A stretch of 64,000 bases of DNA from Arenibacter echinorum (GCF_003259375.1 NZ_QLLN01000010.1:62001-126000); one strand, 5' to 3'. Positions 9,224 to 18,256 are shown, numbered from the stretch's first letter. The notes: generated by a model not told the origin, from the sequence alone. Numbers and translations: made by a program.

Positions 9224-9946
9224 ATGAAATCTTGCCATATGTTCTTGCATACCCATCCATACGAACCCTTTTTATTCCAGGATGCCACCAAGCTGATCGT
9301 TGGGACCCTACCACCGCCTAGATTTACCATTGGTGATTTAAAGGAGGGGGATGTAAATTTTTGTTACGGCAGCCGGGATGGCCAATTGTGGCTCATTTTA
9401 GATCGAATTTTTGGGCTCAATTTAGATTTTGAGACTACAGAAAAAGCCATTAGGCAGCGCATGGATTTTCTAAAGGAGCAAAAAATAGGAATATGTGATA
9501 TCGTACAAAGCGCAGAACGTTCCAAGATCGATGCTTCGGACTTGGGGATGGAAAACATTGTATTGAGGGATATGCTGGGTTATTTTCAACGGTATCCCAA
9601 AGTGGATACCTTATTGTTTACAGGGGGAAATAGTAAAAATGGTCCCGAGTATTTTTTTAGAAAATATCTTAAAGAACATGGAATAAGCCTGGAACCGGTT
9701 TCCAATGAGGTACCCCGTGTACATCAATTTGTTCTTCCGTTTTCCGATATGGAAACTTCGTCCAAAACTCTAGAAAAGTCTGTGGTCAACAAAGAGAGAA
9801 TTATTAAAACAGTGTCCCTGACCGCACCTTCCGGAGCCGCTAACAGGGCAGTTGGAAGCTTGGAGAAGTACAAAAAGATGAAAGACAAAAACCCTGAATT
9901 CAATACGATCGATTTCAGGGTTTTACAGTATAAAGAATTTTTCTAA
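9224..9946 (+). CDS. Uracil-DNA glycosylase superfamily protein
   Basis: 240 residues from ATG 9224 (ATG 9239 is also possible). The frame is open from 9131, but that part is occupied by the pyc terminator and a promoter, so it is rejected. Seen: HTHPYEPFLFQDATKLIVGT then LPPPRFTIGDL, CYGSRDGQLWLILDRIFG, and PSGAANRAVGSLEKYKKMK near the C-terminus. The early GTLPP loop and the late Ser/Asn-containing loop fit the two active-site motifs of the UDG/Mug superfamily. Function (repair of deaminated bases) is inferred; substrate is unknown. Transcribed on its own. Confidence 0.68.
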   Translation: MKSCHMFLHTHPYEPFLFQDATKLIVGTLPPPRFTIGDLKEGDVNFCYGSRDGQLWLILDRIFGLNLDFETTEKAIRQRMDFLKEQKIGICDIVQSAERSKIDASDLGMENIVLRDMLGYFQRYPKVDTLLFTGGNSKNGPEYFFRKYLKEHGISLEPVSNEVPRVHQFVLPFSDMETSSKTLEKSVVNKERIIKTVSLTAPSGAANRAVGSLEKYKKMKDKNPEFNTIDFRVLQYKEFF

Positions 9947-9990
9947 AAGTATTACACTAAGTTCTGTCTAGTGGAATTACTAAGCCTATA

Positions 9991-10134
9991 TTAATGCTTG
10001 TTTTGTTGATCCTTTATAGTGTCTTTTTCAATGTCAAATTTATTGGTGTCAACATTGGTATTCCCGGTAGGATTGGTGGGATTTGATTGTTCCACTTTTC
10101 TTTTAAACTTTCTCTTATCATTTATAATTCCCAT
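9991..10134 (-). CDS. Possible 47-residue small protein
   Basis: An ATG-to-TAA frame of 48 codons encodes MGIINDKRKFKRKVEQSNPT then a hydrophilic Asn/Thr/Asp/Lys-rich tail ending DQQNKH. The basic start and acidic, disordered-looking end have no family I recognise. A purine-rich stretch (AAAAAGA) precedes the ATG. It lies alone between convergent neighbours. Its size makes chance possible. Confidence 0.4.
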   Translation of the reverse strand: MGIINDKRKFKRKVEQSNPTNPTGNTNVDTNKFDIEKDTIKDQQNKH

Positions 10135-10229
10135 TCTTTTTAAGTTTTAAGGTTCCTTCCCAACTTAATAAAAAGACCTGAAAAATTCCGTTAAAGCCTT
10201 TATAAACCTTTGTTAGGGAATGTTAAGGC

Positions 10230-10631
10230 TCAAAGTTTAATTTTTAAGGTAAGCATTGGATTCGCTTTTGCCGCAACCAAGAGGTCTCCGGATAAAAATA
10301 TAGGTTGATAGTCAAAAGTAATGGACATGGCTGTCTTCTTATTTTTGCCGGCACTGATAAAATAGGGAATGCTGGCCCCATTGGCTAGGATTCCTGCCAA
10401 CACTATATAACCGCCTATGTCCGCGCCACTGTTTGATCCACCATAAAAATTGTTGTCAAATAATGCTCCCCCACCAACGATCATGGCCGTTCCACCCGCA
10501 AGTAATATCCAAGCGGTAGTTTTTTGTTTTTTGCTTTTCTGTAAAAAATAATCTTTGGAGAATTCTTTAGTCTGTCCCACTAAAACGGAGCTGACAAGTA
10601 GTAATGCAAGAAGTAAGCGAATTGATTTCAT
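10230..10631 (-). CDS. Conserved hypothetical secreted/membrane protein
   Basis: 133 residues. A Sec signal peptide (MKSIRLLLALLLVSSVLVGQ) is followed by a short basic segment (KKQKTTA). Two glycine-rich hydrophobic segments (about 38-58, AWILLAGGTAMIVGGGALF; about 72-92, GGYIVLAGILANGASIPYFI) follow, then a beta-rich tail ending MLTLKIKL. The alternating C-terminal pattern could fit outer-membrane association, but no function can be assigned. No clear promoter was found upstream. Confidence 0.7.
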   Translation of the reverse strand: MKSIRLLLALLLVSSVLVGQTKEFSKDYFLQKSKKQKTTAWILLAGGTAMIVGGGALFDNNFYGGSNSGADIGGYIVLAGILANGASIPYFISAGKNKKTAMSITFDYQPIFLSGDLLVAAKANPMLTLKIKL

Positions 10632-10949
10632 GACATTTTTATTAATGACAATTTAGAAATTCATCTTATTCAGGGGGCAACTACTTTTTTAAGGTATTCA
10701 AGGAGCAGATAATTAATGGTTTGCTATATTAAAGGTAGATGTATAATTTGGATATTCAATCTATCGGGTAGTTAATTATTTCGAGGGGCAAAAAAGTAAA
10801 AAATAACAGCTTTAGACCCGTCTTTCCAATGCGTAATTTCTGTACAGGCAGTGGTCATTAGGTTTATGGGTCAACACTAGATTTTCAGTGTTTGATTACC
10901 TTTTTCTGAGGATTTATACCCTGTTGCTGTTGCGTTCAGTAGGCATGTC

Positions 10950-10969
10950 ATTCCTGCGTAGGCAGGAAT
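10950..10969. repeat. REP-like palindrome
   Basis: ATTCCTGC at 10950-10957 and GCAGGAAT at 10962-10969 form a perfect 8-bp stem around GTAG. This short-palindrome type (ATTCCTGC-n4-GCAGGAAT) is common as dispersed intergenic repeats in bacterial genomes. Confidence 0.7.
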
Positions 10970-11076
10970 CTATTGTTTTTTGGTACTGAATTAGCAAGGC
11001 GTGTGGTATATTATAGTAATGGGCGCTATAGTTCTGCAATTTCTTTCAACACCAACTACTTTTAGTTTTTACATGT

Positions 11077-11098
11077 AATTCCTCCGCAGGTAGGAATT
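11077..11098. repeat. REP-like palindrome, diverged copy
   Basis: AATTCCT (11077-11083) and AGGAATT (11092-11098) flank an 8-base centre. The sequence resembles the palindrome about 127 bp to the left with changes in the loop and inner stem. Confidence 0.6.
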
Positions 11099-11127
11099 CA
11101 AAAACGTGATATATATTCAGTAGAAGC

Positions 11128-11343
11128 TTACTTTTTAAGGACTTTAATGACCAATAACCTTAATAGCAGAACAAACGGGAATCCGTGTAAAAGAACATCA
11201 AACCAGTCCATGGGCCCCATTCCGCTAGCACCGCCCAATATCCATTTTATCTTACCAAGGATGTGGGGTTCTGGAAAATAAGGTGCCAGACCAAGGGTTA
11301 GACATAAAATAAAAACTATTTTCCAATTATTGATAATCTCCAT
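11128..11343 (-). CDS. Small membrane protein at the end of the trp operon
   Basis: 71 residues with two hydrophobic segments (about 8-24, WKIVFILCLTLGLAPYF; about 48-66, FDVLLHGFPFVLLLRLLVI) joined by a loop with GKIKWILGGASGMGPMDW. I recall similar short proteins in flavobacteria carrying transporter-like names, without known function. It starts 9 bp after trpA, so it is co-transcribed with the trp genes, but nothing in the sequence ties it to tryptophan. Confidence 0.75.
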   Translation of the reverse strand: MEIINNWKIVFILCLTLGLAPYFPEPHILGKIKWILGGASGMGPMDWFDVLLHGFPFVLLLRLLVIKVLKK

Positions 11344-11352
11344 TGCTCTTGT

Positions 11353-12117
11353 TTATTTTCGAATTCCCTTGACGAAATCCCCAATTTTGTCTACACCGTT
11401 TTGCGTCAGAAATTTAATAAAGGCCGATCCAATAATAGCTCCCTTCGCCTGTTTGGTGGCTTGCAGAAAGGTTTCTGAATTGCTTATCCCAAAGCCAACC
11501 ACCTGTGGGTTCTTCAATTTCATATCCGCAATACGCTCAAAGTAGGCTTCTTGATTGTTTCCAAAACCATCTTGGGAACCGGTAACACTGGCGGAGCTTA
11601 CCATATATATAAATCCGTCGGAGGCCGTATCGATTTGATGGATACGGGCATCACTGGTTTGTGGGGTTATCAAGAAAACATTCACAAGCCCATATTTTTT
11701 AAATATGGCTTCATAATTTTCTTGGTAAACGTCCAATGGCAGATCGGGTAAAATAAGTCCGTCTATTCCGGTTTCCTGACATTTTTTACAAAATTCCTCC
11801 ACCCCATATTGTAGAACGGGATTGAAATATCCCATAAGGATCAAGGGTATGGAAACGGATTTCCGGATATCTTTTAACTGCTTAAATAACAGTGATGTGG
11901 TCATTCCATTCTTCAATGCCTGGGTAGAACTGGCCTGTATGGTAGGGCCATCTGCCAATGGATCGCTGAAGGGCAAGCCAATCTCGATCATATCCACACC
12001 ATTTCTTTCAAGATCTTGAATAATTTTTACCGTATCGTTTAAAGAAGGATAGCCCGCGGTAAAATAAATGGACAATACTTTTTTATCTTCTTGTAATTTC
12101 TGATGTATTCTGTTCAT
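11353..12117 (-). CDS. trpA: Tryptophan synthase alpha subunit
   Basis: 254 residues. Cleaves indole-3-glycerol phosphate to indole and glyceraldehyde-3-phosphate, passing indole to TrpB. The TrpA signature with catalytic Glu, MIEIGLPFSDPLADGPTIQ (about residues 40-58), and the catalytic Asp in IDGLILPDLPL are present. The C-terminal VGFGISNSET block closes the TIM barrel. It is the last biosynthetic gene of the operon, 55 bp after trpB. Confidence 0.97.
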   Translation of the reverse strand: MNRIHQKLQEDKKVLSIYFTAGYPSLNDTVKIIQDLERNGVDMIEIGLPFSDPLADGPTIQASSTQALKNGMTTSLLFKQLKDIRKSVSIPLILMGYFNPVLQYGVEEFCKKCQETGIDGLILPDLPLDVYQENYEAIFKKYGLVNVFLITPQTSDARIHQIDTASDGFIYMVSSASVTGSQDGFGNNQEAYFERIADMKLKNPQVVGFGISNSETFLQATKQAKGAIIGSAFIKFLTQNGVDKIGDFVKGIRK

Positions 12118-12172
12118 TCTAAAATTATTTTTTGCATTCCCACTATGGCGGAAATGTATATGTAGCTTAAGC

Positions 12173-13354
12173 TTACAGCTTAAAATATTTTATATAGGTT
12201 TCCAAATCCTTATCGCCTCTTCCTGAGAGATTAAAGACTACTACATCCTCTGGTCGGAATTTTCTGGTTTCCAGAATGGCAAATGCATGAGAGGACTCAA
12301 TGGCTGGAATAATACCTTCCAATTTGGATAATTCCATCCCCGCCTGCATAGCTTCATCGTCAGTAACGGCAATAAATTCTGCCCTGCCTGTTCTGTAGAG
12401 ATGCGCGTGCATGGGGCCTACCCCTGGATAATCAAGTCCCGCGGAAATGGAATAGGGTTCCGTAATCTGTCCATCGGCTGTTTGCATCAATAAGGTTTTG
12501 CAGCCATGTATTATTCCTATTTTTCCTAGGACGGAGGTTGCAGCACTTTCCCCGCTATCCACGCCCAGTCCTGCCGCTTCCACGGCTATGATGCCCACTT
12601 CCTTTTCGTGTAGAAAATGATAGAAGGTACCAGCAGCATTACTACCGCCACCTATACAGGCCACAACGTAATCTGGATTTTCCCGGCCCTCTTTTTCTTT
12701 TAATTGCCATTTTATTTCTTCGGAAATTATGGACTGAAACCGGGTTACCATATCAGGGTAGGGATGGGGGCCAATAGCCGAGCCAATAATATAATGGGTG
12801 TCCACAGGATTATTGATCCAATCCCTAATGGCCTCATTGGTAGCATCCTTTAGGGTTCTACTTCCGGACAGTGCAGGTCTTACCTCTGCTCCTAGCATTT
12901 TCATACGGGCAACGTTGGGGGCCTGTCTGGCAATATCTATTTCGCCCATGTACACAATGCACTCCATTCCCATAAGCGCACATACCGTGGCAGTGGCTAC
13001 CCCGTGTTGACCGGCACCCGTTTCGGCAATGATCCTGGTCTTGCCAAGGCGTTTGGCCATTAAGATCTGTCCAACAGTATTGTTGACCTTATGCGCACCG
13101 GTATGATTTAGATCTTCACGCTTTAAATATACCTTGGTATTGTACTTCTCCGATAAACGTTTTGCAAAATATAAGGGCGAAGGCCTTCCAACATAATCCT
13201 TCAATAATTGATTGAATTCCTTTTTAAAGGATGGTTCTGCCATTATTTTTAGATACTGCTGCCTAAGGTTTTCAACATTGGGATAGAGCATTTCAGGAAT
13301 AAAAGCTCCTCCAAATTCTCCATAATATCCCTTTTCGTCTACGTTGTAATTCAT
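12173..13354 (-). CDS. trpB: Tryptophan synthase beta subunit
   Basis: 393 residues, PLP enzyme joining indole and serine to tryptophan. The PLP-binding lysine lies in [15 protein letters not shown] (about 83-97), the phosphate loop is [10 protein letters not shown], and the N-terminus [14 protein letters not shown] is family-typical. Full length. Lies between trpF (56-bp gap) and trpA. Confidence 0.98.
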   Translation of the reverse strand: MNYNVDEKGYYGEFGGAFIPEMLYPNVENLRQQYLKIMAEPSFKKEFNQLLKDYVGRPSPLYFAKRLSEKYNTKVYLKREDLNHTGAHKVNNTVGQILMAKRLGKTRIIAETGAGQHGVATATVCALMGMECIVYMGEIDIARQAPNVARMKMLGAEVRPALSGSRTLKDATNEAIRDWINNPVDTHYIIGSAIGPHPYPDMVTRFQSIISEEIKWQLKEKEGRENPDYVVACIGGGSNAAGTFYHFLHEKEVGIIAVEAAGLGVDSGESAATSVLGKIGIIHGCKTLLMQTADGQITEPYSISAGLDYPGVGPMHAHLYRTGRAEFIAVTDDEAMQAGMELSKLEGIIPAIESSHAFAILETRKFRPEDVVVFNLSGRGDKDLETYIKYFKL

Positions 13355-13410
13355 GGTTTTATAATCTAGTATTTAGTACAGAGTATAAGGTATTGAGTAT
13401 AATATTGTTG

Positions 13411-14061
13411 CTACTCAATGTTCAATACTTCTTTAAATTTTTTCAGTTTTTTAATATCCTTTAATCCCGGTTCCGATTCAAATTTACTATTGACATCAAT
13501 GGCATGGCAATATTTTGATTCCGGTCTACGTTGAAATTCCCTTATTTTTTCAATCTCGTCCAATCCAATGCCACCACTTAGAAAATAGGGTTTGGAGGAG
13601 GGATAATTTTTTAGCAATTCCCAACAGAAAGTAAATCCATTGCCCCCAGGTAATTTACCCTTGGTGTCAAAAAGAAAAAAGTCACATACATTTTCATAGG
13701 GAGCCAAAACACTAAAATCAAAATCATCTTTTATAGAGAAAACTTTAATGATTTCCAGACTGGTTTCCTCTGAAGCTTTCGCACGATCATTTTTTAATTT
13801 TTTTAGGTCGCTGCAGAATTCCGGACTTTCCTTTCCGTGTAACTGTACTGCCCGTAAACCATATGTGTTTACTTTTGCCACAATTTCCTCTATGGTGGCA
13901 TCCACAAAAACACCTACTTTTTTAATGGACTCCGGTAATTCAGGAATACTGCCATCAAAAAGCCTTTTGGAGGGCTCCCAAAAAATAAAACCAAGATAAT
14001 CCGGATCAAGGGTGGCCACTTCCGAGGTATTCAATTTCATTCCGCACACTTTCAGTTTCAT
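13411..14061 (-). CDS. trpF: Phosphoribosylanthranilate isomerase
   Basis: 216 residues. Amadori isomerisation of phosphoribosylanthranilate to CdRP. Motifs: KLKVCGMKL with the catalytic Cys, GFIFWEPSKR, VQLHGKESPEFC, and the C-terminal SGGIGLDEIEKI phosphate-binding loop followed by AIDVNSKFESEPGLKD. Slightly longer than the usual 200-210 because of an insertion around LKNDRAKASEETS. A separate gene, not fused to trpC. The start lies 10 bp after the trpC stop. Confidence 0.96.
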   Translation of the reverse strand: MKLKVCGMKLNTSEVATLDPDYLGFIFWEPSKRLFDGSIPELPESIKKVGVFVDATIEEIVAKVNTYGLRAVQLHGKESPEFCSDLKKLKNDRAKASEETSLEIIKVFSIKDDFDFSVLAPYENVCDFFLFDTKGKLPGGNGFTFCWELLKNYPSSKPYFLSGGIGLDEIEKIREFQRRPESKYCHAIDVNSKFESEPGLKDIKKLKKFKEVLNIE

Positions 14062-14071
14062 GGCCGCTTTG

Positions 14072-14854
14072 TTATTTAATCGATTTAATAAATTGCAGTG
14101 CGCTTAGACCGGGATTATCGGTTTTCATAAAATTCTCCCCAATAAGGAACCCTTGATAGCCGTAAGGTTTTAATTCTTGTATAGCCTCTATAGAACTTAT
14201 ACCGCTCTCGGAAACCTTCACAAAATCGTCCGGAATTAATTTGGATAAAGATTTACTGGTATCCAGGCTTACTTCAAAAGTCTTTAGATTTCTATTGTTT
14301 ACTCCCAACATGTCCAAACTGGGCATAATGGATTTCTGTAATTCCTCTTCATTGTGGACCTCCAACAATACATCCAACTGCAATTGTTTTGCAAATTCGG
14401 ATAAATCCTTAATTTCATCCCTGGTCAATATGGCTGCAATCAACAATATTACATCTGCCCCATGGGCCTTGGCCTCCAATAATTGGTATTCGTCAATGAT
14501 AAATTCCTTACGAAGCAACGGCATTTGAACGGATGCCCTGGCCAACAATAGGTCGTCCAATGATCCGCCAAAATATTTCCCATCCGTTAGGACCGACATG
14601 CCGCAGGCGCCAGCTTTTTCATAACCTACAGCTACATCGGCAACACTGTTGTTTTGATTGATGACCGACTTGGACGGAGACCTTCGTTTGTGTTCCGCGA
14701 TTATTCCACTATTACTATTTCTAAGGGCATTGGCCAAGGAAACGGTGGGTCTGTTAAATAATACGGAGGCTTCCAATTGGGAAACCGGGATAATGGATTT
14801 TATTAAATCCACTTCCTTTCTTTTATCCAAAACTATTTTGTCCAGTATATTCAT
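14072..14854 (-). CDS. trpC: Indole-3-glycerol phosphate synthase
   Basis: 260 residues, TIM barrel. Converts CdRP to indole-3-glycerol phosphate. Seen: N-terminal ILDKIVLDKRKEVDLIK, catalytic Lys in IIAEHKRRSPSK (about 50-61), LRKEFIIDEYQLLEA, GVNNRNLKTFEV, and VSESGISS with GFLIGENFM at the end. Situated between trpD and trpF. Confidence 0.97.
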   Translation of the reverse strand: MNILDKIVLDKRKEVDLIKSIIPVSQLEASVLFNRPTVSLANALRNSNSGIIAEHKRRSPSKSVINQNNSVADVAVGYEKAGACGMSVLTDGKYFGGSLDDLLLARASVQMPLLRKEFIIDEYQLLEAKAHGADVILLIAAILTRDEIKDLSEFAKQLQLDVLLEVHNEEELQKSIMPSLDMLGVNNRNLKTFEVSLDTSKSLSKLIPDDFVKVSESGISSIEAIQELKPYGYQGFLIGENFMKTDNPGLSALQFIKSIK

Positions 14855-14890
14855 GATACTAAAAGTTGGCCTAGGTATAGCCGTTTATAT

Positions 14891-15883
14891 CTATTGACTT
14901 AAGGCCTGTAATTTTTTTAATGCCGCAAGCCCTCTTCCGCTCAGTAGGGATTCCTTAGCTTCTTCAAAGCCTTCCCTTGGACTAATCCCTTTAACTGTTG
15001 CTATTGCAATTCCAGCATTGGCACAGACCACATTATTTTGTGGGGTAGTACCTTTTCCCTGTAAAACATTCAGAAAAACCTGTGCAGATTCCTCTATACT
15101 ATCTCCACCCACTATATCCGATGCAGAGATGGCTTCAACTCCAAAATCTGAAGGTTTCAACATCCCCTCGGATTTGTTGGTAATGGTTTTGGTGTTTCCT
15201 GTCAATGAAATTTCGTCGTAACCATCCAAGGCGTGTAATACCGTGAAGTTCTTATCGGTTTTTTGGTATAGATAACCGTACATTCTTGCCAATTCCAAAT
15301 TAAAAACTCCGACCATTTGGTTTTTGGGAAAGGCCGGGTTCACCATTGGGCCCAACATATTAAAGAAAGTTTTAACGCCCAATTCCCTACGTATGGGAGC
15401 CACATTTTTCATCGCTGGATGAAATAACGGCGCATGAAGCACACAAATACCTGCCTCGTCTATACATTTTTCAAGAAATCCTGCCTCATTACTGAATTTA
15501 ATGCCCAAGAATTCCATGACATTGCTACTACCACACTTTGAGGATACGCCATAGTTGCCGTGTTTGGTTACCTTAACATCGGCCCCAGCCGTAACAAAAC
15601 TGGCCAAAGTAGAGATGTTAAAAGTGTCCTTGCCGTCACCACCAGTACCACATAGATCTATGGGGTTGTATTGTGATAGGTCTACCGCCAAACAAAGCTC
15701 CAACAGGGCGTCCCTAAAGCCTTCCAATTCTTCTATTGTAACGCTACGCATCATATATACCGTTAAAAAGGCGGCAATCTGACTTGTGTTGTAATCTCCT
15801 TTGGCAATATTGACCAAAACCTGTTTTGCATCCTCTTTTGGAAGTACGTCGTTATTGATCAGTATGTTTAAAATATCTTTCAT
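14891..15883 (-). CDS. trpD: Anthranilate phosphoribosyltransferase
   Basis: 330 residues from ATG 15883. A TTG at 15898 would add five residues (MRERL) but MKDILNILINNDVL is the natural family start. Transfers phosphoribosyl from PRPP to anthranilate. The PRPP/Mg loop DLCGTGGDGKDTFNIST (about 77-93), the KHGNYGVSSKCGSSNVME block and the RRELGVKTFFNMLGP motif are all intact. Follows trpG with a gap of about 86 bp. Confidence 0.97.
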   Translation of the reverse strand: MKDILNILINNDVLPKEDAKQVLVNIAKGDYNTSQIAAFLTVYMMRSVTIEELEGFRDALLELCLAVDLSQYNPIDLCGTGGDGKDTFNISTLASFVTAGADVKVTKHGNYGVSSKCGSSNVMEFLGIKFSNEAGFLEKCIDEAGICVLHAPLFHPAMKNVAPIRRELGVKTFFNMLGPMVNPAFPKNQMVGVFNLELARMYGYLYQKTDKNFTVLHALDGYDEISLTGNTKTITNKSEGMLKPSDFGVEAISASDIVGGDSIEESAQVFLNVLQGKGTTPQNNVVCANAGIAIATVKGISPREGFEEAKESLLSGRGLAALKKLQALSQ

Positions 15884-15969
15884 AAGTCTCTCTCTCAAAA
15901 CCTCTTACAGTGCAAGGGTTTTTTGGTTATAATTATTCTTTGTCTATAAGCTCTTAATTATTACTCCCT

Positions 15970-16599
15970 TTATGAGCGGTTAGGGGAGGACACCCAGTTC
16001 TCCAAAATTTTCTTGCCATGAGGAGTCAATACCGATTCCGGATGAAACTGTACTGCACTTACGTCAAATACTTTGTGACGCAAGGACATAACCTGTCCAT
16101 TTTTATCAAAAGAGGTAGCTTCCAAGACTTCTGGAAGTGCAGGGTCAACTACCCAAGAGTGATAACGGCCCACCTCAATTTCTTTTGGCAATCCGTTGAA
16201 AAGGATATCGTCTTTAACAATATCTATTTTGGTGGCTATACCGTGATAGACCTGGTCTATGTTTACCAACGAACCTCCAAAAACTTCAGCTATAGCCTGC
16301 TGCCCCAAGCATACACCAAAAATACTTTTTGAAGGCGCGTACATGGCTATAATTTCTTTGAGAAGACCTGCTTCGTCAGGGATGCCCGGGCCTGGTGAAA
16401 GAACAATCTTGTCATAAGCTTCTATTTCTTCCAAACTTATTTGATCATTTCTTTTAACGGTTACGGTGCAATCCAGATCCTCCAAATAATGGACAAGGTT
16501 GTAGGTAAAACTATCGTAATTATCTATTACCAAAATAGACTTTCCTTGTCCTTTGCCCATGGATTTGGTGTTTGTTTTCTTATCTGTAGTCTCTTTCAT
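15970..16599 (-). CDS. trpG: Anthranilate synthase component II (glutamine amidotransferase)
   Basis: 209 residues. Class I amidotransferase giving ammonia to TrpE. Nucleophile Cys in FGVCLGQQAIAEVFGG (about 94-109), His/Glu pair in AVQFHPESVLTPHG, and the N-terminal VIDNYDSFTYNLVHYL. The first 13-20 residues (MKETTDKKTNTKSMGKG) are a hydrophilic extension; ATG at 16560 would give a more usual N-terminus. In many bacteria TrpG also serves as PabA; no pab genes are seen here. Confidence 0.95.
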   Translation of the reverse strand: MKETTDKKTNTKSMGKGQGKSILVIDNYDSFTYNLVHYLEDLDCTVTVKRNDQISLEEIEAYDKIVLSPGPGIPDEAGLLKEIIAMYAPSKSIFGVCLGQQAIAEVFGGSLVNIDQVYHGIATKIDIVKDDILFNGLPKEIEVGRYHSWVVDPALPEVLEATSFDKNGQVMSLRHKVFDVSAVQFHPESVLTPHGKKILENWVSSPNRS

Positions 16600-16683
16600 A
16601 CTCTTGATGTTCTCTTTTGAACATTTATATTGTTCTATCCTTATGCCCCGATAACAAAAGACGAGGCAAATTAATTGGTATTA

Positions 16684-18081
16684 TTATATGGTTTCCGCTA
16701 TTTCCAGGGCTTTGGTCAGGGCTCCCAATTTGTTGTAAGTTTCCTGAAGTTCGTTTTCGGGATTAGAAGCGGCCACCAAACCGGCTCCAGCCTGGTAATG
16801 CAATTGATGATTTTTACTTAAAAAAGTTCTGATCATAATGGCATGGTTAAAGTTTCCGTTGAAATCCATAAACCCTATGGCCCCACCGTAATAGCCTCTA
16901 CTGGTTTTTTCGTATTTCTCAATAAGTTGCATGGCCATGTGTTTGGGGGCCCCGCTTAATGTTCCGGCAGGAAAGGTATCGGCAACAACTTTCATAGTTG
17001 GGATGTCTTTTTTCTTTAATCCGGTTACTTTGGAGACCAAATGTATTACGTGTGAAAAGAATTGTACTTCCCTGTAATTTTCCACTCTTACCATGGTGCC
17101 GTTGCGACTTAAGTCGTTTCTAGCAAGGTCGACCAACATAACGTGTTCACTGTTCTCCTTATCATCTATTTTCAATTTTTTTGCCAATTCCGCATCCTGT
17201 TCATCATTCCCTGTTCTTTTGAAGGTTCCAGCAATGGGGTGAATTTCCGCCTTACCATCCTTTACTATTAATTGGGCTTCGGGCGAACTTCCAAAAATTT
17301 TGAAATCCCCATAATCAAAATAAAACAAATACGGAGAAGGATTTATGGATCGCAGCGCCCTATACACGTTAAATTCGTCGCCCTTAAATTCTTGAGAGAA
17401 CCTTCTGGACAATACCAATTGGAAAACATCGCCTCTGTTACAATGTTTTTTTGCCAGTTCTACATGCTCTTTATATTCCTCGTCCTTTAGATTGGATATT
17501 GGATTTCCCTCTTTGGAAAAATTATAGGACGCAAAGTTTTTGGCACTGAGAATTTGTTCTATTTCCCCAATATTATTTTCGGATTCGTAGCAGTGTGCAA
17601 AAATATAGGCTTCGTTTTTAAAATGATTTATGGCGACTATATTTTGATAAACCGCATAATAGATGTCCGGAATAGAGATACTGTTATTTTTTTTGGAAAT
17701 GTCTATATCTTCAAAATACCGCACTGCATCATAGGCCATATATCCGAACAAACCATTGTTTATAAACTTAAAGTCGTTGTTCTGGGATTCAAATCTTTGG
17801 CTAAAATCGTTTAAAATGCTGGGGATGTCCGTTTGTTCGTCAATGTTTATTTCCTCGATGGTTCCGTCCGGGAATTGTTTGGTGACCGTCTCGTTTTCTA
17901 CTTTTATGGAAGCGATAGGGTTGCAGCATATATAGGAGAAACTATTGTCGTTGGCATGGTAGTCACTACTTTCCAAAAGTATGCTATTGGGGAAACGATC
18001 TCTAATTTTTAAATAAACACTTACAGGGGTGATGGTGTCCGCAAGTATTTTTTTGTGATGTGATACTAACTGGTATTTCAT
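16684..18081 (-). CDS. trpE: Anthranilate synthase component I
   Basis: 465 residues, chorismate-utilising enzyme. First enzyme of the pathway, making anthranilate from chorismate with ammonia from TrpG. The N-terminal LLESSDYHANDNSFSYICC carries the LLES segment used for tryptophan feedback binding. The catalytic domain has RRFSQEFKGDEFNVYRALR, SPEAQLIVKDGK, HPIAGTFKRTGND, and PAGTLSGAPKHMAMQLIE. First structural gene of the operon. A leader of about 180 nt with an attenuator precedes it. Confidence 0.97.
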   Translation of the reverse strand: MKYQLVSHHKKILADTITPVSVYLKIRDRFPNSILLESSDYHANDNSFSYICCNPIASIKVENETVTKQFPDGTIEEINIDEQTDIPSILNDFSQRFESQNNDFKFINNGLFGYMAYDAVRYFEDIDISKKNNSISIPDIYYAVYQNIVAINHFKNEAYIFAHCYESENNIGEIEQILSAKNFASYNFSKEGNPISNLKDEEYKEHVELAKKHCNRGDVFQLVLSRRFSQEFKGDEFNVYRALRSINPSPYLFYFDYGDFKIFGSSPEAQLIVKDGKAEIHPIAGTFKRTGNDEQDAELAKKLKIDDKENSEHVMLVDLARNDLSRNGTMVRVENYREVQFFSHVIHLVSKVTGLKKKDIPTMKVVADTFPAGTLSGAPKHMAMQLIEKYEKTSRGYYGGAIGFMDFNGNFNHAIMIRTFLSKNHQLHYQAGAGLVAASNPENELQETYNKLGALTKALEIAETI

Positions 18082-18139
18082 GATAATTCTTTTAATTGCT
18101 ACTCTCTGCCAATGGGTTCTTTGATTTCTATGTTAAACG

Positions 18140-18171
18140 AAAAAAAGGCTTGTCGTGATGACAAGCCTTTT
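18140..18171 (-). terminator. trp operon attenuator terminator (3:4 hairpin)
   Basis: On the minus strand, AAAAGGCTTGTC (18171-18160) pairs perfectly with GACAAGCCTTTT (18154-18143) across a 5-nt loop, followed by seven T residues (18146-18140). It is 60 nt upstream of trpE and 28 nt downstream of the leader-peptide stop, the geometry of an attenuator. Confidence 0.9.
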
Positions 18172-18198
18172 ATATAGTTATACTACAATGATGCTTTG

Positions 18199-18218
18199 CT
18201 CACGATGTTTTTCGTAAG
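18199..18218 (-). promoter_or_regulatory. trp leader 1:2 hairpin and antiterminator strand
   Basis: On the minus strand CTTACGA (18218-18212) pairs with TCGTGAG (18205-18199) across a 6-nt loop. The same strand 2 (TCGTGAGCAAAGC) can instead pair with strand 3 of the terminator (GCTTGT..TCACGA), with small bulges. That yields mutually exclusive structures: 1:2 plus 3:4 (termination) or 2:3 (readthrough). Strand 1 lies 5 nt after the third Trp codon, within reach of a stalled ribosome. Confidence 0.8.
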
Positions 18219-18256
18219 TTGCTCCACCACCAAGTATTTGATACCATGTTCTTCAT
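18200..18256 (-). CDS. trpL: trp operon leader peptide
   Basis: An 18-codon frame (ATG 18256, TGA 18200-18202) encodes MKNMVSNTWWWSNLRKTS with three consecutive Trp codons. It starts about 20 nt after the predicted transcript start and ends inside strand 2 of the 1:2 hairpin. Scarce charged tRNA-Trp should stall the ribosome on the WWW codons, cover strand 1, and allow the 2:3 antiterminator to form. Function is as a translated sensor; the peptide itself probably has no role. Not recognisable by length alone; the context decides it. Confidence 0.9.
   Translation of the reverse strand: MKNMVSNTWWWSNLRKTS

Larger units (their letters stand above)
10632..11127. other. Intergenic region with REP-like palindromes
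   Basis: About 500 bp without a supportable gene. It contains two related short palindromes (10950-10969 and 11077-11098) and is otherwise AT-rich, stop-filled sequence. It separates the trp operon end from the hypothetical gene at 10230. Confidence 0.7.

Noticed and set aside
15884-15898. TTG start for trpD
   Set aside because: Adds MRERL before the family-typical MKDILN start at ATG 15883.
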